Assembly (NCBI GenBank): GCA_039029935.1
Contig: JBCCFC010000374.1
Span: forward strand, 1 to 10,523
Reading direction: 5' to 3'
From: G039029935 sp039029935
Lineage (GTDB): Bacteria; Chloroflexota; Anaerolineae; Caldilineales; Caldilineaceae
DNA length: 10,523 bases
How positions within the stretch are numbered: the first letter of the stretch is position 1; each line of letters begins with the position of its first letter. Of the stretch, positions 1 through 7,535 are shown piece by piece. The notes beneath the pieces are model-generated. The model saw only the letters and a list, made by a program, of their open reading frames with translations. It did no database searches and was not told the DNA's origin. Made by a program: the position numbers and the translations under genes.

Positions 1-41
1 TTCGTTTCCATCTCTTCTCCCCTATTTCAATCACGATTGTT

Positions 42-66
42 AGACTGACCTCATCAGTCTTTTTCT
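42..66 (+). terminator. Intrinsic terminator-like hairpin at left edge
   Basis: A perfect 7-bp stem (AGACTGA at 42-48, TCAGTCT at 54-60) with a 5-base loop runs directly into a T-rich stretch from 60 onward. This is the usual form of a rho-independent terminator reading left to right. It would end a plus-strand gene lying outside the window. The stem is short and only moderately GC-rich, so the call is tentative. Confidence 0.5.
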
Positions 67-395
67 CTTAATCTATTTTAGCCGCCCTTTGCTTTTTTGT
101 CTATTTCTGACCACATTCCCCTTTTAAGTGCGGTCCTACCCATTTCGGAGCCATTCTGAATTTCTAACACAACGGATGCAGCCTCACCCCATCTTCATCA
201 CTGGCTCACTGTCGGCAAAAACACCCGATTCACCGAGACTGTCATCGTCACGGAGCATAGCGATGATGGCGTCATGGTACCATCGACACCAAAATCAAAA
301 TTAAATCGGGAAAATCAGATTTTTCTGTGTTTATTGATCGAGGTGGACTGGCCTAATTTTGATAGAAGTTTGACCAAGCATTAATGTTAACGGAC

Positions 396-400
396 AGGAG
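396..400 (+). promoter_or_regulatory. Ribosome binding site of the large peptidase gene
   Basis: AGGAG lies 9 bases before the ATG at 410. It supports this start, which also begins with a good signal peptide. Confidence 0.75.
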
Positions 401-409
401 CAAGCAATC

Positions 410-3400
410 ATGAACACACTCAAAACAGCAATCCGGCTACTCATGCTCACGGCCATCGGGCTGTGCTGGGGCAGCCAACCCAACAGCGTCTCGTCGGCGA
501 CATCAACATCCCTTGACGAGATTGCCATCACCCAAGAGGGCAGCGATACCCTCATTCAGTGGCAGAGTAGCGCGCAGAACGCAGACGCACTCATCGACAC
601 CATGAACATCGTGGACTATGGCGGCTATGACTTACCCATGCAACTGTTCACCGTGCATGTAAGCCACAACGACGCCATTGAGCCGACCATCGTCGCACTC
701 GAATCCACCCAATGGGCAGGCACGTTGCAGGAAACAGAGATTGAGATGCCTGTGCTGGATGACGAGTTGGCTGCCTACGCTGCACTGCGTCCAGAACCAA
801 CGCTCTCATTGCCAACCGCACCCGTCTTTGTGTTGCGTGAAGGGCGGATGCGGGACCTGCGTATTGCCGTGATTGCGGTTAGCCCACTTTATGAGGAGGC
901 GGGTGAGGTGATGGTGGCGTCTGGTGGTCAGGTGAGAATTGATGGGGTGACGCTGGTTGAGGATCGGGAGGATGCGGTTCAAGCGGCGGGTGTCGCTGGG
1001 CGGTTGACTACTTCGACGATTCAGCCTGTGCAGCCGACCAATCATTTAGCAGATAATCGTGTTGCCAAGATTATTGTCACCTCCGCAGGCATTCAAGAGG
1101 TGACAGGCGAGAAGATCATCAATGCTGGTTTTTCAATTCCGGACTTGAGTCGGTTGCAACTTTTCTACAAGGGGACACAAGTTGCCCTGCATATTATTGA
1201 CAACGATAACGACAACATACTTGACAGCGATGATGTGATCCGTTTCTATGCGGATTCGATTGGTGACTACTGGAATCAACAGAGTATCTATTGGCTAGAC
1301 TTTGGCATCAGTGCGGGGATACGTATGGGTATGCATACACCCACATCAACTGATGCGCCACCACGTAATATTGGCATCGAAAAGGGTTTTTGGGAGGATA
1401 ATCAACATTATACCTCTTTGATTGCAGGTGCAGATGGTGATTATTGGTCCGCAAAGCAAATGCAAACAGAACCAACACAGGTCGGTAATCCATCTAAATA
1501 TCCGAGCCTCGATATTACATTTGATGCAAGATTGCCTCTGGCATCCAGTGGCAATTCTACCTTCCGTATGGCACTCAGTGCTTATACTGCCGCGGAGTAT
1601 ACACTTGAACTTATGGTTGATGGCGAAACCTTACCTGCATTTATATGGGACAGCCGAGAGGGGAAAGACCCAGAGGGAAAATTCAAACAACACTGGGAAC
1701 TTGAAACGACAACGACCACTAAAGGAACAGAAGGCCAAGTACGTTTGATTCCTGACCCAAATTTTTCAGCAGGGCTAGTCTTTGACAAAATATATTGGGA
1801 ACAACCTGTTTTCTTAAGTTTTGGTGGCCAGGGCGCGGCATTCTCTGGAATAGATGGCCTTTGGTCATATACCTTGAGTGCTTTGCCGAGTGACCATGTA
1901 CTTTATGATGTCACTGAGCCAAATGCACCCATAATTATCGAAACAGGTGGTGGTACAAATGCGGTATTTGAAGCATCGTCCATAGCAGACTACATTGTTT
2001 CAGGCAGCAGCACACTGTTTGAGCCAGAAGTACTTGCTCATTTTGGGATCACGTTTGCTAGTGATGATGAGGCGGATGCCCTTTATATTGCACCCGCTGA
2101 CTTTCTGAGTGCAGTGCAGCTATTAGTCAATTTGCGCGAATCACAGGGATATCAAGTCAAGCTTATTGATGTTCAGGATATCTACGATACATGGTCCTAT
2201 GGACATGTATCACCCAACGCCATTCGTGATTTTCTCCGGTTTGCGGTGGGTAGTTGGAATCCGACGCCCACCTCAGTGGTTTTGATTGGTGACGGCACAG
2301 AGGACCCCAAGAATTATTTGAGCAAAAACAATGTCAATCATATTCCCCCTTATATGGCCGAGATTGATTATTGGATTAAACGCACATCTTGTGAACGCTG
2401 CTATGCACAGTTACATGGTGAAGATCCATTAGTGACAGTGTTGGACCCAGACTTTTTGACTGATATTCAGATTGGTCGTCTGCCAGCTAAGACGGCAAAT
2501 GAAGCCAGTATACTTGTCAACAAGATTGTTGATTATGAAACAGCAACCGATCTGAATGCAAAATGGCGCAGTACAAGTGTTTTCTTGGCTGATAACTTTA
2601 TTGAGCGTGTTACAGACACAGGCCTTATCATTAAAAATGGTGCCGGCAACTTTGCTCAATTCGCAGACGATATTATAGACAGCCATCCAGATGAAATGAG
2701 TATCAAGCGCGTTTACTACGACCCACATCCAGAGATCAGTGATTCAAGTGGAGTTGAATCATGGCGTGAGTCTGACTCAACCAAAGCACTTGAGAATACC
2801 ATTTCCATCTTAAGCCAAGGTGCTGGGTTAGTAACCTACATTGGGGCAGCTAATCACTGGCAGTGGGCAGTAACAGATACAACAAAACCAGATCCACGTT
2901 TGTTAGGGATCAATGACATTGGTCATCTCGATAACATAGATAAATATTTTATCACTCTCTCAATGACCTCTTATACATCTCAGTTTCAAAAACCCGCAAC
3001 TATTGGTACTACTTTGGATGAACGTATGATTCTTCGGCCTAATGGAGGTGCTGTTGCCACTTGGGGGACGTCCGGTTTATCGCATTTAGCGGGTACGGAC
3101 CATCTCCAAAGAGGGTTTCATAATACTCTATGGTCCACTCAACCATTGACCACTCGAATCGGTAATTTATTGGATGCTGGCTATGATGACGTATTGAAAA
3201 ATGCAGGAAGTTGCTGCCAAGATGTTCGCCAAACATTCCTATTACTAGGCGATCCTCTGATGCGTGTACTTGTCTCTCCGTTCGAGGCCAATCAACAAAC
3301 CCCAACGTCGACACCAACTGCCTCCCATTCGCCTACTACAACACCCGCTCCAACAAACGCTCCAACAAACGCTCCGACCCCAACGCTTACGCCCACCCCT

Positions 3401-5008
3401 TCTGCAACGTCCACCCCAACGCTTACACCCACAGTCACACCAACAAACCTTCCCACGCCTGTCGATATCCCCGAACAGCCACCCGGCACTGGCGCAGATG
3501 ATGCCTATGAACCCGATAATGACTGCGCCAGTGCCAACCCTATCAGTTCCGACGATGTCTCCCAGACGCATACTTTTCATATGATAGGTGACATCGACTG
3601 GATTACATTTACTGCTTCCACGTCAGGTACCTATCGCATCGAAATCACTATTCCTATCGGCTCCCTCGCTGACGTAGACTTATTCTTGTACACGGACTGC
3701 AACGACTTACCCAAACGCAAATTCGTCGAAACCCACGCCCCAGGTGCTCGTTTGGATATCACTGTAGACAACCCAGACACCCAATACTACATCAAAGTCA
3801 AAAATTTTGACCCGCTACAATTTGGCTCCGATGTCACCTACAATTTCTCTGTACACAAACTACCCAGCGAAACCGATGAGGATGGCAATATCATTATCCC
3901 GGGTCCAGCCATTATTGTTGCAGGTCGCTATCGCTATGGGGACCCCTTACAGGATAACATCAACCAAACCGCCGTTGATGTGTATAATCTCTTGACGGCC
4001 AAGAGGCGCAATGATAGCGAAATCTTCTTTTTGGCAACCGATTCCTCGCTGCCCCACTTTGACGCTGAGGCGACCGAACGCAATCTAGAGATTGGCATCA
4101 GACAATGGGCCAAAGAACAACTTGAACGAGAGTATGCCAGTCAAGTCCTTACACTCTATCTGGTTGATCATGGCGGTCCTGATGAGTTCTATCTGGATCG
4201 CCCCAACGAAGAAGTGCTGACTCCCAATGATTTACACGACTGGCTGACCGCACTCGAAGAGGAATTTCCTGATTTGTTGGTCAATGTCTTTATTGAAGCC
4301 TGTAATGCTGGCAGTTTTATTGCCGCCAATGACGGTTCTATCAGTAAACCCGGACGTGTGATTATCACCTCATCCAACGAAAATTATGATGCCTATGTCT
4401 CGCGTCGAGGGACACTCTTTTCGGATAATTTTATTACTTTTTTATGGCAGGAACAAAACTTGGCGTACAGCTTCCAAGAGAGCCGTGATATCGTCCAAAA
4501 GTTCCATCATTCACAAGAGCCGTGGATTGACGCCGATGGCGATAGCATCCCCAATGAGCTAAACGATATGTCACAGGCATCGCTGCGTAGCTTTGCCTAT
4601 GCATGGTCCTTGGGCAGCGAGTGGCCGCCTTATATCGCCAATGTGCAACCGATAGCACGTCCTCGCAGCAACGCCACCCATTTCCAAGCCGAGGTCCGCC
4701 ATGAATTTGACAATAGTGCCATTGACGATGTATGGGGCGTGGTCTATCCACCTAATTACTCGGATACGGATGTATCACCCGCTGACGGTGATGGTGTGTT
4801 GAATGATGATACACTGGATGTGATTGAGTTTAGCGCAGAAAGTGAGGACGCCAACGCCCTGTTTGCAGGGTTCTACGCTGGTTTCACTGAAAAGGGTCTC
4901 TATCACGTTGTGGTCCATGCACGAGACAACAAGGGGCTACACGCACAGCCAGTGACGATGGAGATAGACACGACGCACCGCATTTTCTTGCCGACGGTGA
5001 GCCGTTAA
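410..5008 (+). CDS. Secreted multidomain clan CD peptidase: C25 (gingipain-like) region plus PPC domain plus C13-like (legumain-like) domain
   Basis: A 1532-residue exported protein. Residues 1-30 form a type I signal peptide (Lys5, Arg9, hydrophobic core LLMLTAIGL). Residues 215-300 resemble the region before C25 catalytic domains, with the acidic stretch DNDNDNILDSDD. Residues about 555-955 match the gingipain family: VVLIGDG (623-629), IGRLPAK (688-694), NGGAVATWGTSGLS (878-891) and LLGDPLMRV (945-953). The expected catalytic His and Cys positions read Ala813 (YIGAANHW) and Ser854 (SMTSYTSQF), so this domain is probably inactive. A Pro/Thr linker (961-1025) leads to a PPC-like beta domain (1031-1150, EPDND and GDIDWITF). 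A second caspase-fold domain (about 1165-1400) keeps a His/Cys pair: VDHGG (His1254) and IEACNAGSF (Cys1298). Residues 1405-1520 are a beta domain, followed by the tail HRIFLPTVSR. Likely role: extracellular or surface proteolysis. Substrate is unknown. The family call is firm; loss of C25 activity is inferred. Confidence 0.9.
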   Translation: MNTLKTAIRLLMLTAIGLCWGSQPNSVSSATSTSLDEIAITQEGSDTLIQWQSSAQNADALIDTMNIVDYGGYDLPMQLFTVHVSHNDAIEPTIVALESTQWAGTLQETEIEMPVLDDELAAYAALRPEPTLSLPTAPVFVLREGRMRDLRIAVIAVSPLYEEAGEVMVASGGQVRIDGVTLVEDREDAVQAAGVAGRLTTSTIQPVQPTNHLADNRVAKIIVTSAGIQEVTGEKIINAGFSIPDLSRLQLFYKGTQVALHIIDNDNDNILDSDDVIRFYADSIGDYWNQQSIYWLDFGISAGIRMGMHTPTSTDAPPRNIGIEKGFWEDNQHYTSLIAGADGDYWSAKQMQTEPTQVGNPSKYPSLDITFDARLPLASSGNSTFRMALSAYTAAEYTLELMVDGETLPAFIWDSREGKDPEGKFKQHWELETTTTTKGTEGQVRLIPDPNFSAGLVFDKIYWEQPVFLSFGGQGAAFSGIDGLWSYTLSALPSDHVLYDVTEPNAPIIIETGGGTNAVFEASSIADYIVSGSSTLFEPEVLAHFGITFASDDEADALYIAPADFLSAVQLLVNLRESQGYQVKLIDVQDIYDTWSYGHVSPNAIRDFLRFAVGSWNPTPTSVVLIGDGTEDPKNYLSKNNVNHIPPYMAEIDYWIKRTSCERCYAQLHGEDPLVTVLDPDFLTDIQIGRLPAKTANEASILVNKIVDYETATDLNAKWRSTSVFLADNFIERVTDTGLIIKNGAGNFAQFADDIIDSHPDEMSIKRVYYDPHPEISDSSGVESWRESDSTKALENTISILSQGAGLVTYIGAANHWQWAVTDTTKPDPRLLGINDIGHLDNIDKYFITLSMTSYTSQFQKPATIGTTLDERMILRPNGGAVATWGTSGLSHLAGTDHLQRGFHNTLWSTQPLTTRIGNLLDAGYDDVLKNAGSCCQDVRQTFLLLGDPLMRVLVSPFEANQQTPTSTPTASHSPTTTPAPTNAPTNAPTPTLTPTPSATSTPTLTPTVTPTNLPTPVDIPEQPPGTGADDAYEPDNDCASANPISSDDVSQTHTFHMIGDIDWITFTASTSGTYRIEITIPIGSLADVDLFLYTDCNDLPKRKFVETHAPGARLDITVDNPDTQYYIKVKNFDPLQFGSDVTYNFSVHKLPSETDEDGNIIIPGPAIIVAGRYRYGDPLQDNINQTAVDVYNLLTAKRRNDSEIFFLATDSSLPHFDAEATERNLEIGIRQWAKEQLEREYASQVLTLYLVDHGGPDEFYLDRPNEEVLTPNDLHDWLTALEEEFPDLLVNVFIEACNAGSFIAANDGSISKPGRVIITSSNENYDAYVSRRGTLFSDNFITFLWQEQNLAYSFQESRDIVQKFHHSQEPWIDADGDSIPNELNDMSQASLRSFAYAWSLGSEWPPYIANVQPIARPRSNATHFQAEVRHEFDNSAIDDVWGVVYPPNYSDTDVSPADGDGVLNDDTLDVIEFSAESEDANALFAGFYAGFTEKGLYHVVVHARDNKGLHAQPVTMEIDTTHRIFLPTVSR
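3290..3469 (+). repeat. Low-complexity Pro/Thr linker coding region
   Basis: This in-frame stretch encodes about 60 residues dominated by Pro, Thr, Ala and Ser (units such as PTNAPTNAPT and PTLTPT). The DNA shows short tandem repeats, for example two copies of AACGCTCCAACA-type 12-mers near 3356-3379. Such linkers usually join independently folded domains of exported proteins and can be O-glycosylated. Here the linker separates the C25 region from the PPC and C13-like domains. Confidence 0.8.
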
Positions 5009-5040
5009 TGGCTTGACTGACTTTTGGATCGTTTGAGATA

Positions 5041-5074
5041 TTGACCGTCAGCCAACACATTGACTGACGGTCAA
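5041..5074. terminator. Hairpin between convergent genes, probable bidirectional terminator
   Basis: TTGACCGTCAG (5041-5051) and CTGACGGTCAA (5064-5074) are perfect 11-bp inverted repeats around a 12-base loop. The hairpin sits in the 72-bp gap between the stop of the peptidase gene (5008) and the stop of the lactonase gene (5081), where a shared terminator is expected. Neither side has a clear T-run, so it is not a textbook intrinsic terminator. It could instead protect 3' ends or be a protein binding site. Confidence 0.55.
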
Positions 5075-5080
5075 CCCCCA

Positions 5081-6184
5081 TTAATCCTTCAAAATCATCT
5101 TAATACACATCGGCCCCGCCAACGCCATCTCATGCCCAGTCGGAATCGGTTCCCCCGTCCCCGCATCCAGCCGAAAGACCACCACATTGTCCGTATCCCG
5201 ATTGGAAACCAGCAAGAACTGCCCGGTAGGGTCAACGGTAAAGTTGCGTGGATGAATGCCCTGTGTTGAAACCTGCCCACCCAACGTCAGCTCGCCCGTC
5301 TCTTCAATGCGATAATAGGCAATCGTGTCCTGACCACTGTTGGAAATGTCACGGTTGGAGCCATACAAAAACTGGCGATTGGGCGAAATCACAATCTCTG
5401 CCGACGTATTGTCACCGCTAAAGTTGTCGGGCAACGTGCCTATCGTCTGCACTTCGGTCAGCACACCATCACCAGTATCAAAGGTATAAAACGTAATCGA
5501 CCCAGCGAGTTCATTGATAGCATAGACCCATGTGCCGTTGGGGTGTGTCGTCAGATGACGTGGACCGGACCCCGGTGCTGATTTGACGGTACTGGACAGT
5601 GTTAGCTCCTGCGTTTCATTATCCAAACGATAGACCGCCACCTCATCCGCACTAAAATCACAGACAAAGACATATTGATTGGAGCGGTCTGCATTGATCG
5701 AATGAAGATGCGGTGATTCCTGTCGCTTGGGGTTAGCCATCGAATAGCCGTCATGTGCCGTGAAACTGACGGCAGGCGAGAGTGATCCATCATCTCCAAT
5801 CGGGAACGACGCAATCGTGCCCTTGGCATAATCCGCGCCCATCAACGTTTTGGTGGCATAGTCCGTGCTAATATGTGAATACTTGGTATCCTCAATATGT
5901 TGACCATTGATGTAGGTTAATGCGCCATTGCTGTGGTCAATGGCGAAGCCGTTGACTGCACACACGGGTGTAATCATATCGCCAGTGGGCGTACCACCAC
6001 TCGTGCTGTAGAGAAAGCGATTCTCTGGGTCTGTTGCCAGAAAACCCGGATTGCTGATTTGGGCGACGAGTTCTGGTGTCGAAAGTTGCCCCGTTGTCAG
6101 ATCAAAAAGCGACAGATAGATGCCCTTGCTTTCCTTGTCTGTCACTGTGCTGATGTATGTATATGCTTGTGTTGATTGTGTCAT
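5081..6184 (-). CDS. Lactonase-family seven-bladed beta-propeller protein (6-phosphogluconolactonase/YkgB-like)
   Basis: This 367-residue protein belongs to the lactonase family (Pfam PF10282), which includes E. coli 6-phosphogluconolactonase (YbhE/Pgl) and carboxymuconate-cyclase-like proteins. Family signatures are clear: SPHLHSINAD (157-166), GPRHLTTHPNG (207-217), SAEIVISPNRQFLYGSNRD (261-279) and HPRNFTVDPTGQFLLVSNRD (311-330), each fitting one propeller blade. Length is typical of the family. There is no signal peptide, so it is probably cytoplasmic. The start at 6184 is preferred over an upstream ATG at 6226 because AAGGA lies 7 bases before it, and because the longer form would begin inside the 9-bp repeat tract. 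It lies 65 bp downstream of the sulfotransferase gene on the same strand, so co-transcription is likely. Many family members have no proven substrate, so 6-phosphogluconolactonase activity is not assured. Confidence 0.9.
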   Translation of the reverse strand: MTQSTQAYTYISTVTDKESKGIYLSLFDLTTGQLSTPELVAQISNPGFLATDPENRFLYSTSGGTPTGDMITPVCAVNGFAIDHSNGALTYINGQHIEDTKYSHISTDYATKTLMGADYAKGTIASFPIGDDGSLSPAVSFTAHDGYSMANPKRQESPHLHSINADRSNQYVFVCDFSADEVAVYRLDNETQELTLSSTVKSAPGSGPRHLTTHPNGTWVYAINELAGSITFYTFDTGDGVLTEVQTIGTLPDNFSGDNTSAEIVISPNRQFLYGSNRDISNSGQDTIAYYRIEETGELTLGGQVSTQGIHPRNFTVDPTGQFLLVSNRDTDNVVVFRLDAGTGEPIPTGHEMALAGPMCIKMILKD

Positions 6185-6191
6185 GATTGAT

Positions 6192-6196
6192 TCCTT
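6192..6196 (-). promoter_or_regulatory. Ribosome binding site that sets the lactonase start
   Basis: On the minus strand AAGGA lies 7 bases upstream of the ATG at 6184-6182. The more upstream in-frame ATG at 6226 has no comparable site. This decides the start in favour of the 367-residue form. Confidence 0.7.
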
Positions 6197-6222
6197 TGTG
6201 TTTATGATTAATTTTCGGAGCA

Positions 6223-6249
6223 CCACTGCGTTCTCTGTGCCCTCTGCGG
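6223..6249 (-). repeat. Three degenerate 9-bp tandem units of CGCAGAG type
   Basis: On the minus strand the tract reads CCGCAGAGG, GCACAGAGA, ACGCAGTGG, three adjacent 9-mers with related sequence. It begins immediately after the sulfotransferase stop codon and lies in the gap before the lactonase gene. Tracts built on CGCAGAG are a recurrent dispersed repeat in many bacterial genomes, including Cyanobacteria and Chloroflexota, as I recall. This one seems to be half of such an element, since no inverted partner is seen nearby. Confidence 0.55.
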
Positions 6250-7287
6250 TTAGGTTGGTGATTGGTTCCCATACAATGCATCATATGGAAAATCACATCC
6301 CAACACCTCAAGTTGCGCACGGCAGTAGTCATCAATGTGTTGTTGTAGTTCCACTGATAACAATTCGCCCGAACTACCCGATTGCCCTTTGCGTACCAGC
6401 ACCCCATCGGGATAGCCCAACGGCGACAGACGGGGTGGGTAGAGCTTGTGGTCGATTGACTTCATGTAGGCGAACGATGTTCGTTCTTGGATGTTGGTAA
6501 ACATCTCCGGTGTCAAGTCGACATCCATAAAATCGGCAACAGTACGAATCGACTCATCGGTATCTTTCCGCATCTCTTCATAGGTCATAAACAGGACATT
6601 GGGTTCATTCCGCAGCGGCCACCATCCCGCCACAAATTCATGCCAACTCCCCTGAATGGCTTGGTCCGAGATAAAGATATCGACCCACGCCTCTATCGAC
6701 GGGACCAAGGGACCAAATAGCAGTGCCTCAAAGAAATAATATCCTGAGACAACCACGTCCTTTGGGTCACGCGTCATCACAATATACTTGGCCTCTGGGC
6801 GTAGCGGAACATGGTCAACGATGCTGTGTGATTTGATGATGCGCTGACCCGATGACGACTGATAGGGTGCTGGATCATGTAGCGATATCGGTATCTTTCT
6901 ATCAGGGCCATCCGGCCAAGGGATGACATCATAGATATAATCATAGTCCCCATCGCCATGATGCGCAATCTGATAGGCCGTCTGCATCATCCAATTTGTG
7001 CCACTCTTGAAGTAGGCACAGACAACCACATCATTACGCTGCAACTCATAGTCGTTGAAGGCGTTGATAAATGCAGCGTCCATATCTGCGTAGAGTGCGC
7101 CCAACAATGTACGATAAAATGGATGTTCTTTCCCCAACCAGCGCGCAATGTTCCTTGCAGGGAGCATGGTCAAATAGGTCAGCGGCAGCACAATCGGTTT
7201 GAGCCGAGCCGCTCGACGTTCTAGCATGGCGCGGTGTGCCTGGGCATCTTGCTGAGTCCATGTTTGTCGTTCTGATTTTTGAGACAT
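6250..7287 (-). CDS. PAPS-dependent sulfotransferase domain protein
   Basis: This 345-residue protein is a Sulfotransfer_1-type cytosolic sulfotransferase, transferring a sulfo group from 3'-phosphoadenylyl sulfate (PAPS) to a hydroxyl or amine acceptor. The 5'-phosphosulfate loop is AYFKSGTNW (91-99; usual form PKSGTTW). RIIKSH (149-154) carries the expected Lys and catalytic His (His154). The 3'-phosphate motif is TRDPKDVVVSGYYFF (172-186, with Arg173 and Ser181). Further family signatures are GSWHEFVAGWW (213-223), NVLFMTYEEM (230-239) and the cofactor-binding RKG (299-301), although the usual GDW after RKG reads GSS. No signal peptide or membrane segment is seen, so it acts in the cytoplasm. 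The start at 7287 has a strong site, AAGGAGGA, 7 bases upstream. It is the first gene of a likely two-gene unit with the lactonase. The acceptor cannot be read from the sequence. Confidence 0.93.
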   Translation of the reverse strand: MSQKSERQTWTQQDAQAHRAMLERRAARLKPIVLPLTYLTMLPARNIARWLGKEHPFYRTLLGALYADMDAAFINAFNDYELQRNDVVVCAYFKSGTNWMMQTAYQIAHHGDGDYDYIYDVIPWPDGPDRKIPISLHDPAPYQSSSGQRIIKSHSIVDHVPLRPEAKYIVMTRDPKDVVVSGYYFFEALLFGPLVPSIEAWVDIFISDQAIQGSWHEFVAGWWPLRNEPNVLFMTYEEMRKDTDESIRTVADFMDVDLTPEMFTNIQERTSFAYMKSIDHKLYPPRLSPLGYPDGVLVRKGQSGSSGELLSVELQQHIDDYCRAQLEVLGCDFPYDALYGNQSPT

Positions 7288-7342
7288 ATGTGTGTCCTCC
7301 TTATTTGAATCGTGGCGGTTCGCTTTTAGGGCTTGTACGATA

Positions 7343-7372
7343 ACTATACCCTGTTTGACTCGTTTTTACCAA
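7343..7372 (-). promoter_or_regulatory. Candidate promoter of the sulfotransferase-lactonase unit
   Basis: Read on the minus strand, TTGGTA (7372-7367) and TATAGT (7348-7343) are separated by 18 bases. They match the -35 and -10 consensus at four and five of six positions. Transcription would begin near 7335, leaving a leader of about 50 bases that contains the strong ribosome binding site. Spacing and position fit, but the -35 is weak. Confidence 0.45.
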
Positions 7373-7404
7373 CTGATAGAGTGTCACTTTATGGGCGTTT
7401 ACCC

Positions 7405-7421
7405 TTTGCAACAGATGCAAA
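7405..7421. promoter_or_regulatory. Inverted repeat in the divergent promoter region, possible operator
   Basis: TTTGCA (7405-7410) and TGCAAA (7416-7421) form a perfect 6-bp dyad around a 5-base spacer. It lies between the two divergent candidate promoters, about 33 bases behind one -35 and 37 bases before the other promoter's TG element. The position suits an operator, but a dyad this short can occur by chance. Confidence 0.25.
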
Positions 7422-7457
7422 AACGAAGCCGTCAAATACAACAAATTACGGTGTTTA

Positions 7458-7466
7458 TGGTATAAT
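7458..7466 (+). promoter_or_regulatory. Extended -10 promoter of the helical protein gene
   Basis: TGGTATAAT is a perfect extended -10 element (TG, one base, TATAAT). No good -35 is found at 17 bases, which is usual for extended -10 promoters. Transcription would start near 7473, giving a leader of about 63 bases to the preferred ATG at 7536, or about 15 bases to the ATG at 7488. Confidence 0.65.
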
Positions 7467-7535
7467 AGAGATAGAGTCTTATGAAAGATGATTGCAAGTC
7501 CGTTTATAGTCCAAAGTTCAATAGTCGAGTTTCTT

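Larger units (their letters stand above)
1..409. other. Intergenic region upstream of the large peptidase gene
   Basis: No complete gene is visible. The left part is pyrimidine-rich and carries the terminator-like hairpin at 42-66. From about 160 to 381 one plus-strand frame is open and has codon use like the neighbouring genes (GTC, ATC, GAT, GGC) but no start codon near its beginning, so it may be a decayed remnant. A near-perfect palindrome (AAAATC, one base, GATTTT) lies at 311-323 and could be a binding site. A convincing -35/-10 pair for the downstream gene was not found. Confidence 0.5.

Noticed and set aside
410..500. Lipoprotein signal in the large peptidase (Cys19 after LTAIGL)
   Set aside because: The residue before Cys is Leu, which does not fit the lipobox, where Gly, Ala or Ser is expected. 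A type I signal peptide fits better.
3211..3584. Several overlapping open frames on both strands opposite the Pro/Thr linker
   Set aside because: They arise from low-complexity repeat DNA lying inside the clearly coding frame of the peptidase. Their products are Arg/Gln/Pro- or Gly/Val-rich with no start signals.
6185..6226. Longer lactonase start at 6226
   Set aside because: The added 14 residues are encoded by intergenic sequence overlapping the 9-bp repeat tract, and the good ribosome binding site is before 6184.
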